DNA of 64,000 nucleotides from Alteromonas sp. V450 (lineage in GTDB: Bacteria; Pseudomonadota; Gammaproteobacteria; Enterobacterales; Alteromonadaceae). Under the pieces are notes generated by a model. That model ran no database searches, was not told the origin of the DNA, and saw nothing but the letters and a program-made list of their open reading frames with translations. The stretch is from the NCBI RefSeq assembly GCF_001885075.1, contig NZ_MODU01000004.1, positions 496,001 through 560,000 on the forward strand, in the 5' to 3' direction. Position 1 is the first letter of the stretch. Each line of letters opens with the position of its first letter. The translations under genes were made by a program, and so were the position numbers. Of the stretch, positions 8,473 through 17,370 are shown in pieces.

Positions 8473-9855
8473 TTATCTAAGCCGCTTGTTAGACACCACA
8501 AAGCCTATGGCTAAAATAACAATGAAATAGGTTGCATTAGCAGGGGCCTGAAGAGGGAAGTCTACCGAGATATGTATAGCCATGCCTACTATACCCATAA
8601 GAGCGCCAAACGCGGCCCCTCTGGCAATGCTGCTTCTTCTGTTCTTAAGTACTTTCACACATTGCCACAATGCGATTAACGGTAAGCTAAAAATTACAAG
8701 GGTTGCGGGAATGCCAAGCTCTATAGCGAATTGTAAGTAATCATTATGAGCGTGATCATAAAATGCATACACCTCGTCACCGGTGTGCTGCGGAAACGCG
8801 GTATAATAAGTGCCTAGCCCCGACCCGGTTAGCGCAAAATCTTGCAGAAGGGGAATTGAATCTATTACTACCTCATCACGGGTTTCGGTAGACAGGCTAG
8901 TTTGCTCAATCCTATCTTTTACTTTATCTAGGCCAAACCACGCACTTAATATAAACATATCGATAATAAACATGCTGATAATAAGCAAGGTAAGCCCCTT
9001 AGTGCGCTTTTTAATTAGAAAAAGGCTTAACAGGCCCACAACCGTCATCGACAAGAAAAAAGCCGTGTTGCCCATTCTGGAGCGAGACATAACTAAAGCG
9101 ATTACCATAATAGCCAAGGCAATTCGCACAAAAGCTTTTCCATTTAAAAACATACTTAAAAAATTGCGAAGCTTTTGATGACCACCGCCAGTTGGTTTGC
9201 TAGTTAACAATGTGCTTACCAAATAACCCACACCTACGCTAAGGCAAAGCATTAAAAAATTGGCGAAATGATTTTTATAAACAAAAGTGCCCGTAGCATT
9301 TTGCTTTACAGGTAACTGGAATATCCAACTTGTTTCTGCACCGAACAAAATTTCTAGTGCGCCATACATGGCTTGAAAAAGACCCGCGAAAATAATCAGC
9401 AGCATAAGTAGTTTTATCTTTTTCAATTCATCACAAAGTAATAGCGTGGTTAGAAATACACAAAAATACGCGACAGATTTATAAAGCGATATAGAGGTTT
9501 GTGGCGCATCTATAGATATTGGTGCCGTACTAACACCTGCCGTAAGGTACATATTTGCAGATTCTGGGCTAAGCAAAGACAGTAGCGCGCTAGGTAGGGG
9601 AATAGTTTGTACAACGACATAAAATAAAAAGCCGGTAAATAGGGCTATTGGCAGCTTGTAAACGGACAAACGCGGAAATAACGTTTGACGGTATTTATAC
9701 GCTGCAAAAGCAAATAGCGCATAGCTGGCTAATTCAAATATGCTCCACGCCCACGGACGGTTGCTTCCAAGCGGTATCGGCAGCCAGGCTAACAGGGCTA
9801 AAAGGCAATAGAAAAGCGTTTTATTTTTATGTATTTGTTTATCGCTGAACTTCAT
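8473..9855 (-). CDS. O-antigen ligase / polymerase-type membrane protein
   Basis: A 460-residue polytopic inner-membrane protein with about a dozen hydrophobic segments. It has the Wzy_C hallmarks ATGTFVYKNHFANFL, MSRSRMGNTAFFLS, a periplasmic loop with GSGLGTYYTAFPQ, and HAHNDYLQFAIELGIPA, in which the His-containing motif is typical of O-antigen ligases. It could polymerise or ligate the EPS repeat unit. A second protein of this superfamily is encoded at 14162-15427, so the two may divide polymerase and ligase roles, or this one may belong to the conserved frame of the locus. The two are not close sequence relatives by eye. Confidence 0.85.
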   Translation of the reverse strand: MKFSDKQIHKNKTLFYCLLALLAWLPIPLGSNRPWAWSIFELASYALFAFAAYKYRQTLFPRLSVYKLPIALFTGFLFYVVVQTIPLPSALLSLLSPESANMYLTAGVSTAPISIDAPQTSISLYKSVAYFCVFLTTLLLCDELKKIKLLMLLIIFAGLFQAMYGALEILFGAETSWIFQLPVKQNATGTFVYKNHFANFLMLCLSVGVGYLVSTLLTSKPTGGGHQKLRNFLSMFLNGKAFVRIALAIMVIALVMSRSRMGNTAFFLSMTVVGLLSLFLIKKRTKGLTLLIISMFIIDMFILSAWFGLDKVKDRIEQTSLSTETRDEVVIDSIPLLQDFALTGSGLGTYYTAFPQHTGDEVYAFYDHAHNDYLQFAIELGIPATLVIFSLPLIALWQCVKVLKNRRSSIARGAAFGALMGIVGMAIHISVDFPLQAPANATYFIVILAIGFVVSNKRLR

Positions 9856-9908
9856 TTTTTAATAGGGTAGGTTATTACACTAGTAATGATTAGTTTTACT
9901 CGCAATAA

Positions 9909-9932
9909 CAAAAAAGGCCTCGTAAGAGACCT
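9909..9932 (-). terminator. Intrinsic terminator of the 9968-10456 gene
   Basis: On the minus strand, AAGGTCTC-TTAC-GAGGCCTT forms an 8-bp stem with one mismatch, followed by a six-T run. It lies 36 bases after the stop of the gene ending at 9968. Confidence 0.75.
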
Positions 9933-9967
9933 TAATCGTATGGGTAATTCGCAACTAGAATTACATT

Positions 9968-10456
9968 TTAGTTGTTAGAGGCTACGACGCCACCGCCGCC
10001 ACTACCGCCAGAACCTGAGCCAACCCCAACGGGGCCTGACGAACCTGGGCCTGCGGCCGTTTCTGTAGCGTTAGCTTCTCTGTCTTCTTCATCAAAGTCA
10101 ACTAACTGTGGAGAGAACGCGTCTACAAGGTTTTCACCCATCTCTGTGGTAACGCCATCTTGTGTTGAAGTGATTAATGCAGAATCTATCGTATCAGTTC
10201 CGTCTACTACCGTAGACAAAAAGAGCACCCGCGCAGTATCTGGTAACGCTGCCAGCGCTTTCTTTTGAGCATCGCTAAGCGTGGTATCTTCTTCAGAAAG
10301 CAACTGTTCGATAGCAAGCTCGATAGAGCCGGCGCTTTGTGCGACAGCCACTAGTTTAGCTTCTACGCTGTTTTTGTCTGCTGATTCTTCCTGAGCATTC
10401 GCAAAAAGCGAAACGCTTAGTAATAAAGCGGCAACCAATTTGATGTAATTGCGCAT
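9968..10456 (-). CDS. Secreted hypothetical protein with Gly/Ser-rich tail
   Basis: I do not recognise a family. The 162-residue product starts with a clear signal peptide (MRNYIKLVAALLLSVSLFANA, cleaved before QEES). It then has a mostly acidic, helical body (SVEAKLVAVAQSAGSIELAIEQLL), an acidic stretch (FDEEDREANATE) and a low-complexity tail of Gly, Ser and Val. The start at 10456 is supported by GGAG 8 bases upstream; a longer reading to 10516 has no such signal. Its position between the ligase and LapD genes suggests a matrix or cell-surface role in EPS, but that is inference. Confidence 0.75.
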   Translation of the reverse strand: MRNYIKLVAALLLSVSLFANAQEESADKNSVEAKLVAVAQSAGSIELAIEQLLSEEDTTLSDAQKKALAALPDTARVLFLSTVVDGTDTIDSALITSTQDGVTTEMGENLVDAFSPQLVDFDEEDREANATETAAGPGSSGPVGVGSGSGGSGGGGVVASNN

Positions 10457-10606
10457 ATAAACTCCGTAAAACACGATATTTGCTTGCACCCTGAAAAAGA
10501 CCAACGCGCAAGACATGTCATATCGACGATAATAGCACTTTATAAAATGTTTATATAGTTTATTTTGTGCCCATTTTTAACTTTGTTATATCGTTGTTTT
10601 TATTCA

Positions 10607-12538
10607 CTAACAAAGCCACGCGCATGGCCTGCATACGGCATATCCTTGCTGGTGATCAACAAATAGTTCCTTAAGCGTGTTTGCTTCGCTTTCGTCCTCA
10701 ACGAGCTCTGCAATTACCGCTATGTTTAAGCCGTGAGCAATGTTTACGAGTGAACGCACAAAAAATTGATTATCTTCAGTTTTATGGATATTTCTCGTAA
10801 AGCTTCCATCAAGTTTAATGTAATGAGGGCGTAGTTTCTGTAGGTGGCTAAATGCAGCTATACTAGAACCAACGCGCTCGATAGTTAATTTAGTATTGAG
10901 CTTTCTCAGCTTATCGGCAAGGTAGTGAACATTGTCTGCTGCATTCTGAACACTTATTTCCTGAATTTCGATTACTACGTGTTTAGCTTGCTGTGGGTGC
11001 TGTTCTAATACTGATATCACTTTGTCGATATACACTCGCTCTGCAAGCGTTAACGGAGATAAATTGACGGCAACGGTTTCATTTGGCGTTTGCGTAAGTA
11101 ACGTAATAATTTTCTTAAGAATAATAGTATCGAGCGCTCCCGCATAATGAAGGTGCTCCGATTCCGCTATGAGTTCTGACATTGGAAGATAGTTGTCATC
11201 ATCCGGCGCCTTAAATCTTGCAAAACACTCGTAGTACACTGTGGTGCTGTCAAAATTCTTTACAGGTTGGCGCACTATATCGACGGCATTATCTCTGATA
11301 ATACGATCGAAATGTGCTCGCCATTCGCTTTGAGTAATATTGGCCTTTAAATGGCTTGCTAATTGCCAACGTTTGGGCGTTTGCTTCGCGGTTGTTAACG
11401 CTGCATCAGCGTTTTCTAAAAGCTGCTTTTTATTCGACAATTCATTGAATTTGGCTGCACCTACATGGGCAAACCCATTAGTGTAGATAGGTAGCGTTTG
11501 CGCTGTAAATTCGTCAGACAATTCATTGAGAAATTTACAGCATCGTTCTTCATTAATATTTTCAAGTAATATAACGAAGTCGCCGCCACGAACTCTATAC
11601 GTTTCGGCAGATACTTCACTTCCCTTTGTTTTAAGAATATGGGCGAGTGTATTGATATATATATCAGCGGTTTGAGCACCTTCAGACTCGTTAACGTGGC
11701 CAAGGCTAGACAGTCTTATGATGACAAGGTAGCCCGTTGGCATCATTTCTTTGTTTGCAAACAATCTAGCAAGCTTATTATCTAAGGCAAGTTTATTACC
11801 AAGTTTAGTTAGCGTATCTTGATACGCGCTTTGATAATAGCTTTGCGCTTGAGCGGTAAGTTCACTGTGCTGTTTGTTTAGAATGGCGGCCATTTTGTTA
11901 ATCGCCCGCACCATTAAGTTAAGTTCTTTGGTATTCGGAATGTCTTTAATTTCGGAGAAGTCTCTGGCACTAATTCGCTCAGATGCAGTAACCACTGCCG
12001 TTACCGGGTTTAAGATAGCGCGTAAAACCACGTAAAGCAGGGCGCTCCCTATAATGAAAAGTAGCAGCGTTAGCGTGAATGTACTTTCTGCGTTCTCCCA
12101 AAGCTGTTGGTACCCTTTACCAGGATGTGACGTTACTTCAAGCGTTCCAGCCATGTTCCAGCCAGAATTAATTTCTGTTTCGCTGGTAGGCGGATTAAGC
12201 GGAAACATATCTCTGAACCAATTCGGCACGCCTTCGGGTGTTGGAGGGTTTTGTTTAGATAAAACAACGTTACCGTCTGTGCTAAGCAGGGTAATGCTTT
12301 GGTAATAACCGCTATCAAAAATAGCATTCACCATAGTTTCGACAATAGGCAATGAATTTTCGTCTGCCACATAGGGAGAAATAGAAAGGCCAAGTGATGT
12401 TGCGGTATCTTGTGAGTGGGATGACAGTTGGCTTTCTATGTAGTCTCTGGTGCTATTAACATTTATGTAAATGGTGCCAACAAACACGAGTAGTAAAACG
12501 AATAAAAAACCTAAACTAAATTGTTTTGTGAGTGACAT
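10607..12538 (-). CDS. lapD: LapD-like inner-membrane c-di-GMP receptor
   Basis: The 643-residue protein has the LapD architecture: an N-terminal helix, a periplasmic LapD/MoxY-type domain with the GW loop (NSGWNMAGTLEV), a second helix (TLLLFIIGSALLYVVL), HAMP, then degenerate GGDEF (VRGGDFVILL) and degenerate EAL domains (YECFARF in place of ExL, and KLDGSF). Loss of catalytic residues with retained domains is how LapD senses c-di-GMP without making or breaking it. When c-di-GMP is bound, LapD sequesters the protease LapG and keeps surface adhesins attached. Start 12538 is 17 bases after lapG; upstream in-frame codons overlap lapG and lack a ribosome site. Confidence 0.9.
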   Translation of the reverse strand: MSLTKQFSLGFLFVLLLVFVGTIYINVNSTRDYIESQLSSHSQDTATSLGLSISPYVADENSLPIVETMVNAIFDSGYYQSITLLSTDGNVVLSKQNPPTPEGVPNWFRDMFPLNPPTSETEINSGWNMAGTLEVTSHPGKGYQQLWENAESTFTLTLLLFIIGSALLYVVLRAILNPVTAVVTASERISARDFSEIKDIPNTKELNLMVRAINKMAAILNKQHSELTAQAQSYYQSAYQDTLTKLGNKLALDNKLARLFANKEMMPTGYLVIIRLSSLGHVNESEGAQTADIYINTLAHILKTKGSEVSAETYRVRGGDFVILLENINEERCCKFLNELSDEFTAQTLPIYTNGFAHVGAAKFNELSNKKQLLENADAALTTAKQTPKRWQLASHLKANITQSEWRAHFDRIIRDNAVDIVRQPVKNFDSTTVYYECFARFKAPDDDNYLPMSELIAESEHLHYAGALDTIILKKIITLLTQTPNETVAVNLSPLTLAERVYIDKVISVLEQHPQQAKHVVIEIQEISVQNAADNVHYLADKLRKLNTKLTIERVGSSIAAFSHLQKLRPHYIKLDGSFTRNIHKTEDNQFFVRSLVNIAHGLNIAVIAELVEDESEANTLKELFVDHQQGYAVCRPCAWLC

Positions 12539-12555
12539 TGTTATACCTATTATTC

Positions 12556-13188
12556 TTAGAATTCGCGTTCTATTCTGCTTGTTAAATCGTCCCACATCTT
12601 GTGACGAGAATTGCCCAATTTTGTTCCACGGCCTTCTGCTTTTGCCTTGTACAAGCCTTCACCATTAAAGCTGTATACCGGCCTCAAGTCAGGCCGTTTG
12701 TTTGCAGGGAGGATCCGCGGATTTATATTATCAAGAATTAATGGAATTGCGTTTGGCTCAGGATAGTATGCTAAAACCATATGGGCCTGATTTTGACGAA
12801 GCGCCGTAACAAACATCATGCGCATTTTACTGTCAGGAATTCCCAATGCCCGTAAGCTGAAGTATTTTGCAATAACGTAATCTTCGCAGTCGCCGCCGTT
12901 GGTGCCTAGCATTTCGACGGGTGTTGCCCAATAGTCTGATTGGCCCCAATGTTCTTTGTCTGTATAATATGGGATTTCGTTAAAGAAGTTGTTGATTTCG
13001 TAGAGCTGATCGTCGATTGGTTCATAGTTTGTGGAGGCAAGCAACATCTCAAGCGATGTTGCTCTGTTAAATGCTTTAACTCCGTATTCTATTCGAACGA
13101 AGTTCATCAATTTTTCGTTGATAAGTAGTGCGCTTTGCGACGCATTAACAAATAAAAGCACAAAAATCGAACTAAGTATTCTAAACAT
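12556..13188 (-). CDS. lapG: LapG-like periplasmic cysteine protease
   Basis: A 210-residue bacterial transglutaminase-like cysteine proteinase with a signal peptide (MFRILSSIFVLLFVNASQSA). The catalytic triad is visible as Cys101 (NGGDCEDY), His136 (QNQAHMVLAYY) and Asp153 (LILDNIN). In Pseudomonas, LapG cleaves the N-terminal anchor of the giant adhesin LapA when c-di-GMP is low. It is first in a two-gene operon with lapD. No LapA-like adhesin or type I secretion genes are in the window, so its substrate is encoded elsewhere or is different. Confidence 0.92.
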   Translation of the reverse strand: MFRILSSIFVLLFVNASQSALLINEKLMNFVRIEYGVKAFNRATSLEMLLASTNYEPIDDQLYEINNFFNEIPYYTDKEHWGQSDYWATPVEMLGTNGGDCEDYVIAKYFSLRALGIPDSKMRMMFVTALRQNQAHMVLAYYPEPNAIPLILDNINPRILPANKRPDLRPVYSFNGEGLYKAKAEGRGTKLGNSRHKMWDDLTSRIEREF

Positions 13189-13257
13189 CCAGACTTCTAA
13201 AACGGTTTATATTTTTCTGAAGTGGAAGTAAAGTAACACGTATAAAAAGATAAAAAA

Positions 13258-14175
13258 ATGCAAACTGAAATTTTCAAAAAAAGTAAAAGGCCAAATGCTT
13301 TTATCGTTGGTGCTGCGAAGTCCGGTACAACCTCGCTTTCGGAATATTTGAAATTATATAGCGACGTTTTTGTACCTGAATACAAGGAACCTTTCTTTTT
13401 TATTGACGGCTTCGGTGTTCGTGATATCAAAGAATACCAAGAGGTGTTTTCTGGGCACAATGATGAGAAGGTCATTGTTGATGCAAGTACTGGTTATCTT
13501 TTTGACAAGAGCGTTCCCCAAAAAATTCTCGAATTTAACAGTGACGCTAAAGTCATTATTCTCTTGAGAAATCCGATAGACGTTACATTTTCGTATTGGA
13601 AATATAAGCGAGTAAATGGTCATGAAAGACTACCTTTTCGAGACGCCATATCACCCGCGGTCCAAAAATTTAGACGAACTACGAATTTCTATAAGACGGT
13701 TACAGATTGGCCTCCTAGCTACTGGTATGCGGCAAGAGCAATGTATTACGGACAGGTAGCTGAATACATGCGGCTTTTTGGTGAAGAAAAAGTAAAAGTC
13801 TACATATTTGAGGATTTTATCAAAAGTGATTTTCTCAAGCAGGATTTGTTATCGTTCTTAGGCGTAGCGTATGACCCCAGTATAAGATTTTTAAATGAGA
13901 ATGCTTCTGGCGATGTATCAAGGTTTTTTCATTTTTTGCGTTATTCGCGGGTACTTCGTGGGGTCAAGTCTGTTAGCAAAAAGTTCGTTTCAAAGGAGAA
14001 GCAAATTAAAATAAGAAAGTGGATGATCAAAAAATCCACAAAAAGAAAGAGTTCGCATGTTCTTTCAGTAACAGATAGAAACCATCTGAAGGATATATTT
14101 ATTAAGGATGTGAAAAAACTTGAATCGTTATTGGGTCGTCCAATTAATTGGAAAGATTTCAATGAAACTTCGTAA
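13258..14175 (+). CDS. Sulfotransferase family protein (PAPS-dependent), copy 1
   Basis: A 305-residue cytoplasmic enzyme expected to move sulfate from PAPS to a sugar hydroxyl. It shows the 5'-phosphosulfate binding loop (FIVGAAKSGTTSLSEYL, near residues 16-32), the 3'-phosphate binding motif (IILLRNPIDVTFSYW) and a C-terminal part typical of carbohydrate sulfotransferases. It opens the AT-rich glycan cassette of plus-strand genes running to 19455. The next gene overlaps its end by 14 bases. Its acceptor sugar is unknown. Confidence 0.9.
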   Translation: MQTEIFKKSKRPNAFIVGAAKSGTTSLSEYLKLYSDVFVPEYKEPFFFIDGFGVRDIKEYQEVFSGHNDEKVIVDASTGYLFDKSVPQKILEFNSDAKVIILLRNPIDVTFSYWKYKRVNGHERLPFRDAISPAVQKFRRTTNFYKTVTDWPPSYWYAARAMYYGQVAEYMRLFGEEKVKVYIFEDFIKSDFLKQDLLSFLGVAYDPSIRFLNENASGDVSRFFHFLRYSRVLRGVKSVSKKFVSKEKQIKIRKWMIKKSTKRKSSHVLSVTDRNHLKDIFIKDVKKLESLLGRPINWKDFNETS

Positions 14176-15427
14176 AATCCCGTATATCACATGGCTTTTT
14201 TACTTTAATGTAGCATTAGAGCTGATTAAGACATTGTTTCCAAAAGATCATGTTGTATTCACAGGGAAAGTTAGTTTGATTAGTATTTTTTTTTTCTGCT
14301 ATTTAGTTTTATTCACTAATCGCTGGCGCATAGTTTCATTCAAATATTATCGTGCGCCTTTCATATTCTTCGGCCTTTTTTTGCTGAGTGCCATATTATC
14401 ATCTTTAAACCAATCGATTTTGTTAGTCTTGGGACAGTTGCTTTTGCATCTAAAGCTCCCATTATTACTCTTCGCTTGTTACCAATACAAATTTCCATCG
14501 TTTACACTGAAAAACATAGAAAGTGGACTAGTAGTATTTTTGGGAGCAAATCTAGTTACCTGTATTTACTCGGTTTTATCTCCTGCTAGTTATCAGGGAG
14601 TCTTTGAAGGTGCGTTCGTCGGCACTGTTGTTCAAGGTACCCAATTCTCTCGAGCAAGTGGGCTTTTTTATCATCCCGGACCGATGGGGGTTTTTGTTTG
14701 CTTTACAGCGGTCATATTTTTCTGTCGTTGGCTTTATGACAAAAAATACATGTATGCTTTAGGTTTCTTGTTTTCTAGTGCTGCTTTGCTATTGTCAGGG
14801 CAACGTTTGGAGCTTTCAGCTTTGGTTTTTATATTAATTTCAGCATGGTTTTTGAAGAGGAGCCCGAAGCTACTAATCACCAAATACTATTTCATAGGTT
14901 TGATAGCTTTTTCGTTTTTCAGCTTTACCCTCATATTCATTGAAGGCGATTTACTAAGTGGTTCTGCGATGGAAAACAACGTGCGCGTTATTCTGTATCA
15001 GTCGTCTATCACTCTCGCCAATTACAACTTTCCATTTGGTAACGGCTTAGGAAGTTTCGGGAGTAGTATGTCGCTCGGCAACCCAAATGCTGCGTATAAT
15101 CAATTAGGTTTTGGTGCTTATTGGTGGTTCTCAGCTGGAAAATCCTATTTAACTGATACCTATTGGGCTATGATAATTGGCGAATCTGGGTATATAGGAT
15201 TCTTTTTCAATTTATTATTTATCTTTTCTTTGCTATTTCAGCGATATTTGAGGGTTAGGTTCAGCCCAAAGCCAGAAAATCTGATAAGTGTTATGTTATT
15301 AATATTGACATTGCCGATAAGTATAAATGCACCAGTCTATACCGGGTCTGTTATTCCGCTCCTTTTAGTAGCGATGTATACAGGAAGACATTTTAAAAGT
15401 AAGAGCATGTTTAATGAAGTTAAATGA
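14162..15427 (+). CDS. Wzy-type polysaccharide polymerase
   Basis: A 421-residue inner-membrane protein with about ten hydrophobic segments, basic turns and a long periplasmic loop near residues 270-350 (NGLGSFGSSMSLGNPN). It has the O-antigen polymerase-like motifs SGLFYHPGPMGVF and LLLSGQRLELSALV. It most likely joins lipid-linked repeat units on the periplasmic side. The start at 14162 lies inside the sulfotransferase end, with GGAAAG 11 bases before it; a longer reading from 14120 is less likely. Very low sequence conservation is normal for Wzy and fits the variable, AT-rich cassette. Confidence 0.82.
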   Translation: MKLRKIPYITWLFYFNVALELIKTLFPKDHVVFTGKVSLISIFFFCYLVLFTNRWRIVSFKYYRAPFIFFGLFLLSAILSSLNQSILLVLGQLLLHLKLPLLLFACYQYKFPSFTLKNIESGLVVFLGANLVTCIYSVLSPASYQGVFEGAFVGTVVQGTQFSRASGLFYHPGPMGVFVCFTAVIFFCRWLYDKKYMYALGFLFSSAALLLSGQRLELSALVFILISAWFLKRSPKLLITKYYFIGLIAFSFFSFTLIFIEGDLLSGSAMENNVRVILYQSSITLANYNFPFGNGLGSFGSSMSLGNPNAAYNQLGFGAYWWFSAGKSYLTDTYWAMIIGESGYIGFFFNLLFIFSLLFQRYLRVRFSPKPENLISVMLLILTLPISINAPVYTGSVIPLLLVAMYTGRHFKSKSMFNEVK

Positions 15428-16310
15428 AAATGAGCCAAGGTCATTTCTTATTATAGGGGGGACTGAGAAGGCTGGTACGTCATCTTTATTTCAGTATTTT
15501 TCCGCAAGTGACCAAATAATCCCTTCAAAGGTTAAGGAGACTGATTACTTCCGTAATCCAGTCGTTGATATAAATGGATATCTTAAGAATTTCGAACGTC
15601 GTTCGGGAAAATACTACATGGAGGCTTCACCAGCCTACCTTGGTTTGGCAAGAAAAGTGGGAAAAAAAATAAAGGATACTGTTGGTCCTGAGAATGTTCA
15701 TTTTGTCTTTATTCTTCGAGACCCTGTCGATAGAGTTAAGTCAAGTTTTTGCTTTCACAAAAGCAAATATTATATTCCCAAAAGTCTGAGTTTCGAAGAT
15801 TATATAAAGATGTGCTTATCTTACTCCAGCGGCGAATTATCTTTAAATGAAACACCGTTTGACAATGATTGGTTTTTGAAAGTGCTAGATGCTGGCAAGT
15901 ATTCTAAACATGTCAATTATTATCGGCGCCTTTTTCCGAATGTAACACTGGTAGACTTTGCGAATTTTAAGCGCTCGCCAAAAGATACTGTTAAAATGAT
16001 ATGTGATTTGATTGATATTGACTCGAGGCGTTACGACAATTTTAACTTTCACGTAACAAATAAAACAACGCAACCAAAGTTTGAGCACTTTCATAGAGCG
16101 GCGATGAAGTTGAACTCTAATTTTGAAAAGTTTTTCCTGAGAAACCCCAATTTGAAGAGGTTATTGGTTAACTTCTATTTTCTTCTAAATAAAGATGATA
16201 CAAGCATAGACACTCAGCTATCTAAGGAAACTTATGAACTCTTGAAATCTTATTATACTGAAGATTACGTTTTTCTGAAAAAGGAGTTTGGTAGTGCACA
16301 ACAAAGTTAA
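15414..16310 (+). CDS. Sulfotransferase family protein, copy 2
   Basis: A 298-residue protein with the phosphosulfate loop (FLIIGGTEKAGTSSLFQYF) and the 3'-phosphate motif (HFVFILRDPVDRVKSSF), followed by MEASPAYL, which is common in carbohydrate sulfotransferases. It is clearly different from copy 1 (13258-14175), so the two probably modify different positions or sugars. It overlaps both neighbours by 14-17 bases, which indicates one translationally coupled operon. Confidence 0.9.
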   Translation: MKLNENEPRSFLIIGGTEKAGTSSLFQYFSASDQIIPSKVKETDYFRNPVVDINGYLKNFERRSGKYYMEASPAYLGLARKVGKKIKDTVGPENVHFVFILRDPVDRVKSSFCFHKSKYYIPKSLSFEDYIKMCLSYSSGELSLNETPFDNDWFLKVLDAGKYSKHVNYYRRLFPNVTLVDFANFKRSPKDTVKMICDLIDIDSRRYDNFNFHVTNKTTQPKFEHFHRAAMKLNSNFEKFFLRNPNLKRLLVNFYFLLNKDDTSIDTQLSKETYELLKSYYTEDYVFLKKEFGSAQQS

Positions 16311-17370
16311 AGGCTTGATCGTAACGATTTCAACTTCTGAAAAAGGCGGCATACGAAGCGTTGTAGAAAATTACTATGAAGCTGGTTTGTTCGATTCTTA
16401 TGAATCACGCTGGATAAAGTCACACTCTAATTCAAAGGCTTTAATAAAGATTGTTCGTTTTCTGTACGTGCTTTTTTTTGTCCTGTTCTACAGCGTAAGA
16501 CGAAACACTGTGTTTCATATGCACATGTCTATGAATGGAAGCTTTTATCGCAAGTTTATTTATACAAACATCGCTAAATTTTTGGGCTCGAAGGTCATAT
16601 TGCATTTACATGGTTCTGAGTTTAAAACGTTTTATCTAGAAAGTGGAAAATTCACCAAATACCTCATAAAAAAACTGTTTACTCAAGTTTGTGTTGTGAT
16701 CGCACTATCGAATACTTGGCGTGACTTTATAAATCGCGTTGCTCCTTTGGCTAGAGTTGAAGTAATAAATAACTTCTGTATGCCGGTTGAAAATAAGATG
16801 TTTTCTAAAACAGAAAGCGTTGTGAAATTTGTTTTCTTGGGAGCAGTGATTCACAGAAAAGGGATTTTCGACCTAATCGAAGCCTTCGCAATGTTTAAGA
16901 GTGAATATCGTAATCATAACGTAAAGTTAATAGTGTGTGGAGACGGTCTCTTAACTGAAGCTGTTTTCTTAGCTAAAGAGTTAGGACTTGAAGAAGAGAT
17001 CGAGTTTTTAGGGTGGATAGACCGTGACAAAAAGACTCAAGTTTTAAACGATGCGAGTGCAATTGTTCTTCCATCTTACAACGAAGGTCTCCCTATGGTT
17101 ATTGTCGAAGCGCTTAGTTTGGGTAAACCAGTAATAACCACTCCGGTTGGAGGGATCGGTGAGATTATTATTGATAATGAAAATGGTTTTTTAGTAGAAC
17201 CAGGAAACATATTACAGATTCGACAAAAGCTAAGGGAAATCTTAAACGGAAAGAACACGCTTAATGTTAAGGTATCGGCAAATGCTGCAGCGACATATAA
17301 AGCGAAGTTTTCGCCTGGCAAAATTGTACCGAAAGTTGATGCGCTTTATAAGGAGCTACTAAATGGGTAA
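16294..17370 (+). CDS. Glycosyltransferase family 4
   Basis: A GT-B fold retaining glycosyltransferase of about 358 residues. The C-terminal nucleotide-sugar binding half shows VKFVFLGAVIHRKGIFDLIEAF, VCGDGLL, FLGWIDR, the E-x7-E motif PSYNEGLPMVIVEAL and GKPVITTPVGGIGEII. It should add one sugar to the lipid-linked repeat unit on the cytoplasmic face. The start is GTG at 16294, placed 7 bases after AAGGAG; a TTG two codons upstream would collide with that site. The donor sugar cannot be inferred. Confidence 0.92.
   Translation: MHNKVKGLIVTISTSEKGGIRSVVENYYEAGLFDSYESRWIKSHSNSKALIKIVRFLYVLFFVLFYSVRRNTVFHMHMSMNGSFYRKFIYTNIAKFLGSKVILHLHGSEFKTFYLESGKFTKYLIKKLFTQVCVVIALSNTWRDFINRVAPLARVEVINNFCMPVENKMFSKTESVVKFVFLGAVIHRKGIFDLIEAFAMFKSEYRNHNVKLIVCGDGLLTEAVFLAKELGLEEEIEFLGWIDRDKKTQVLNDASAIVLPSYNEGLPMVIVEALSLGKPVITTPVGGIGEIIIDNENGFLVEPGNILQIRQKLREILNGKNTLNVKVSANAAATYKAKFSPGKIVPKVDALYKELLNG

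Noticed and set aside
9972-10268. Plus-strand frame of 98 codons with a Pro-rich start
   Set aside because: The Pro-rich start is the antisense of the Gly-rich tail of the secreted protein at 9968-10456, which has a signal peptide and a strong ribosome site.
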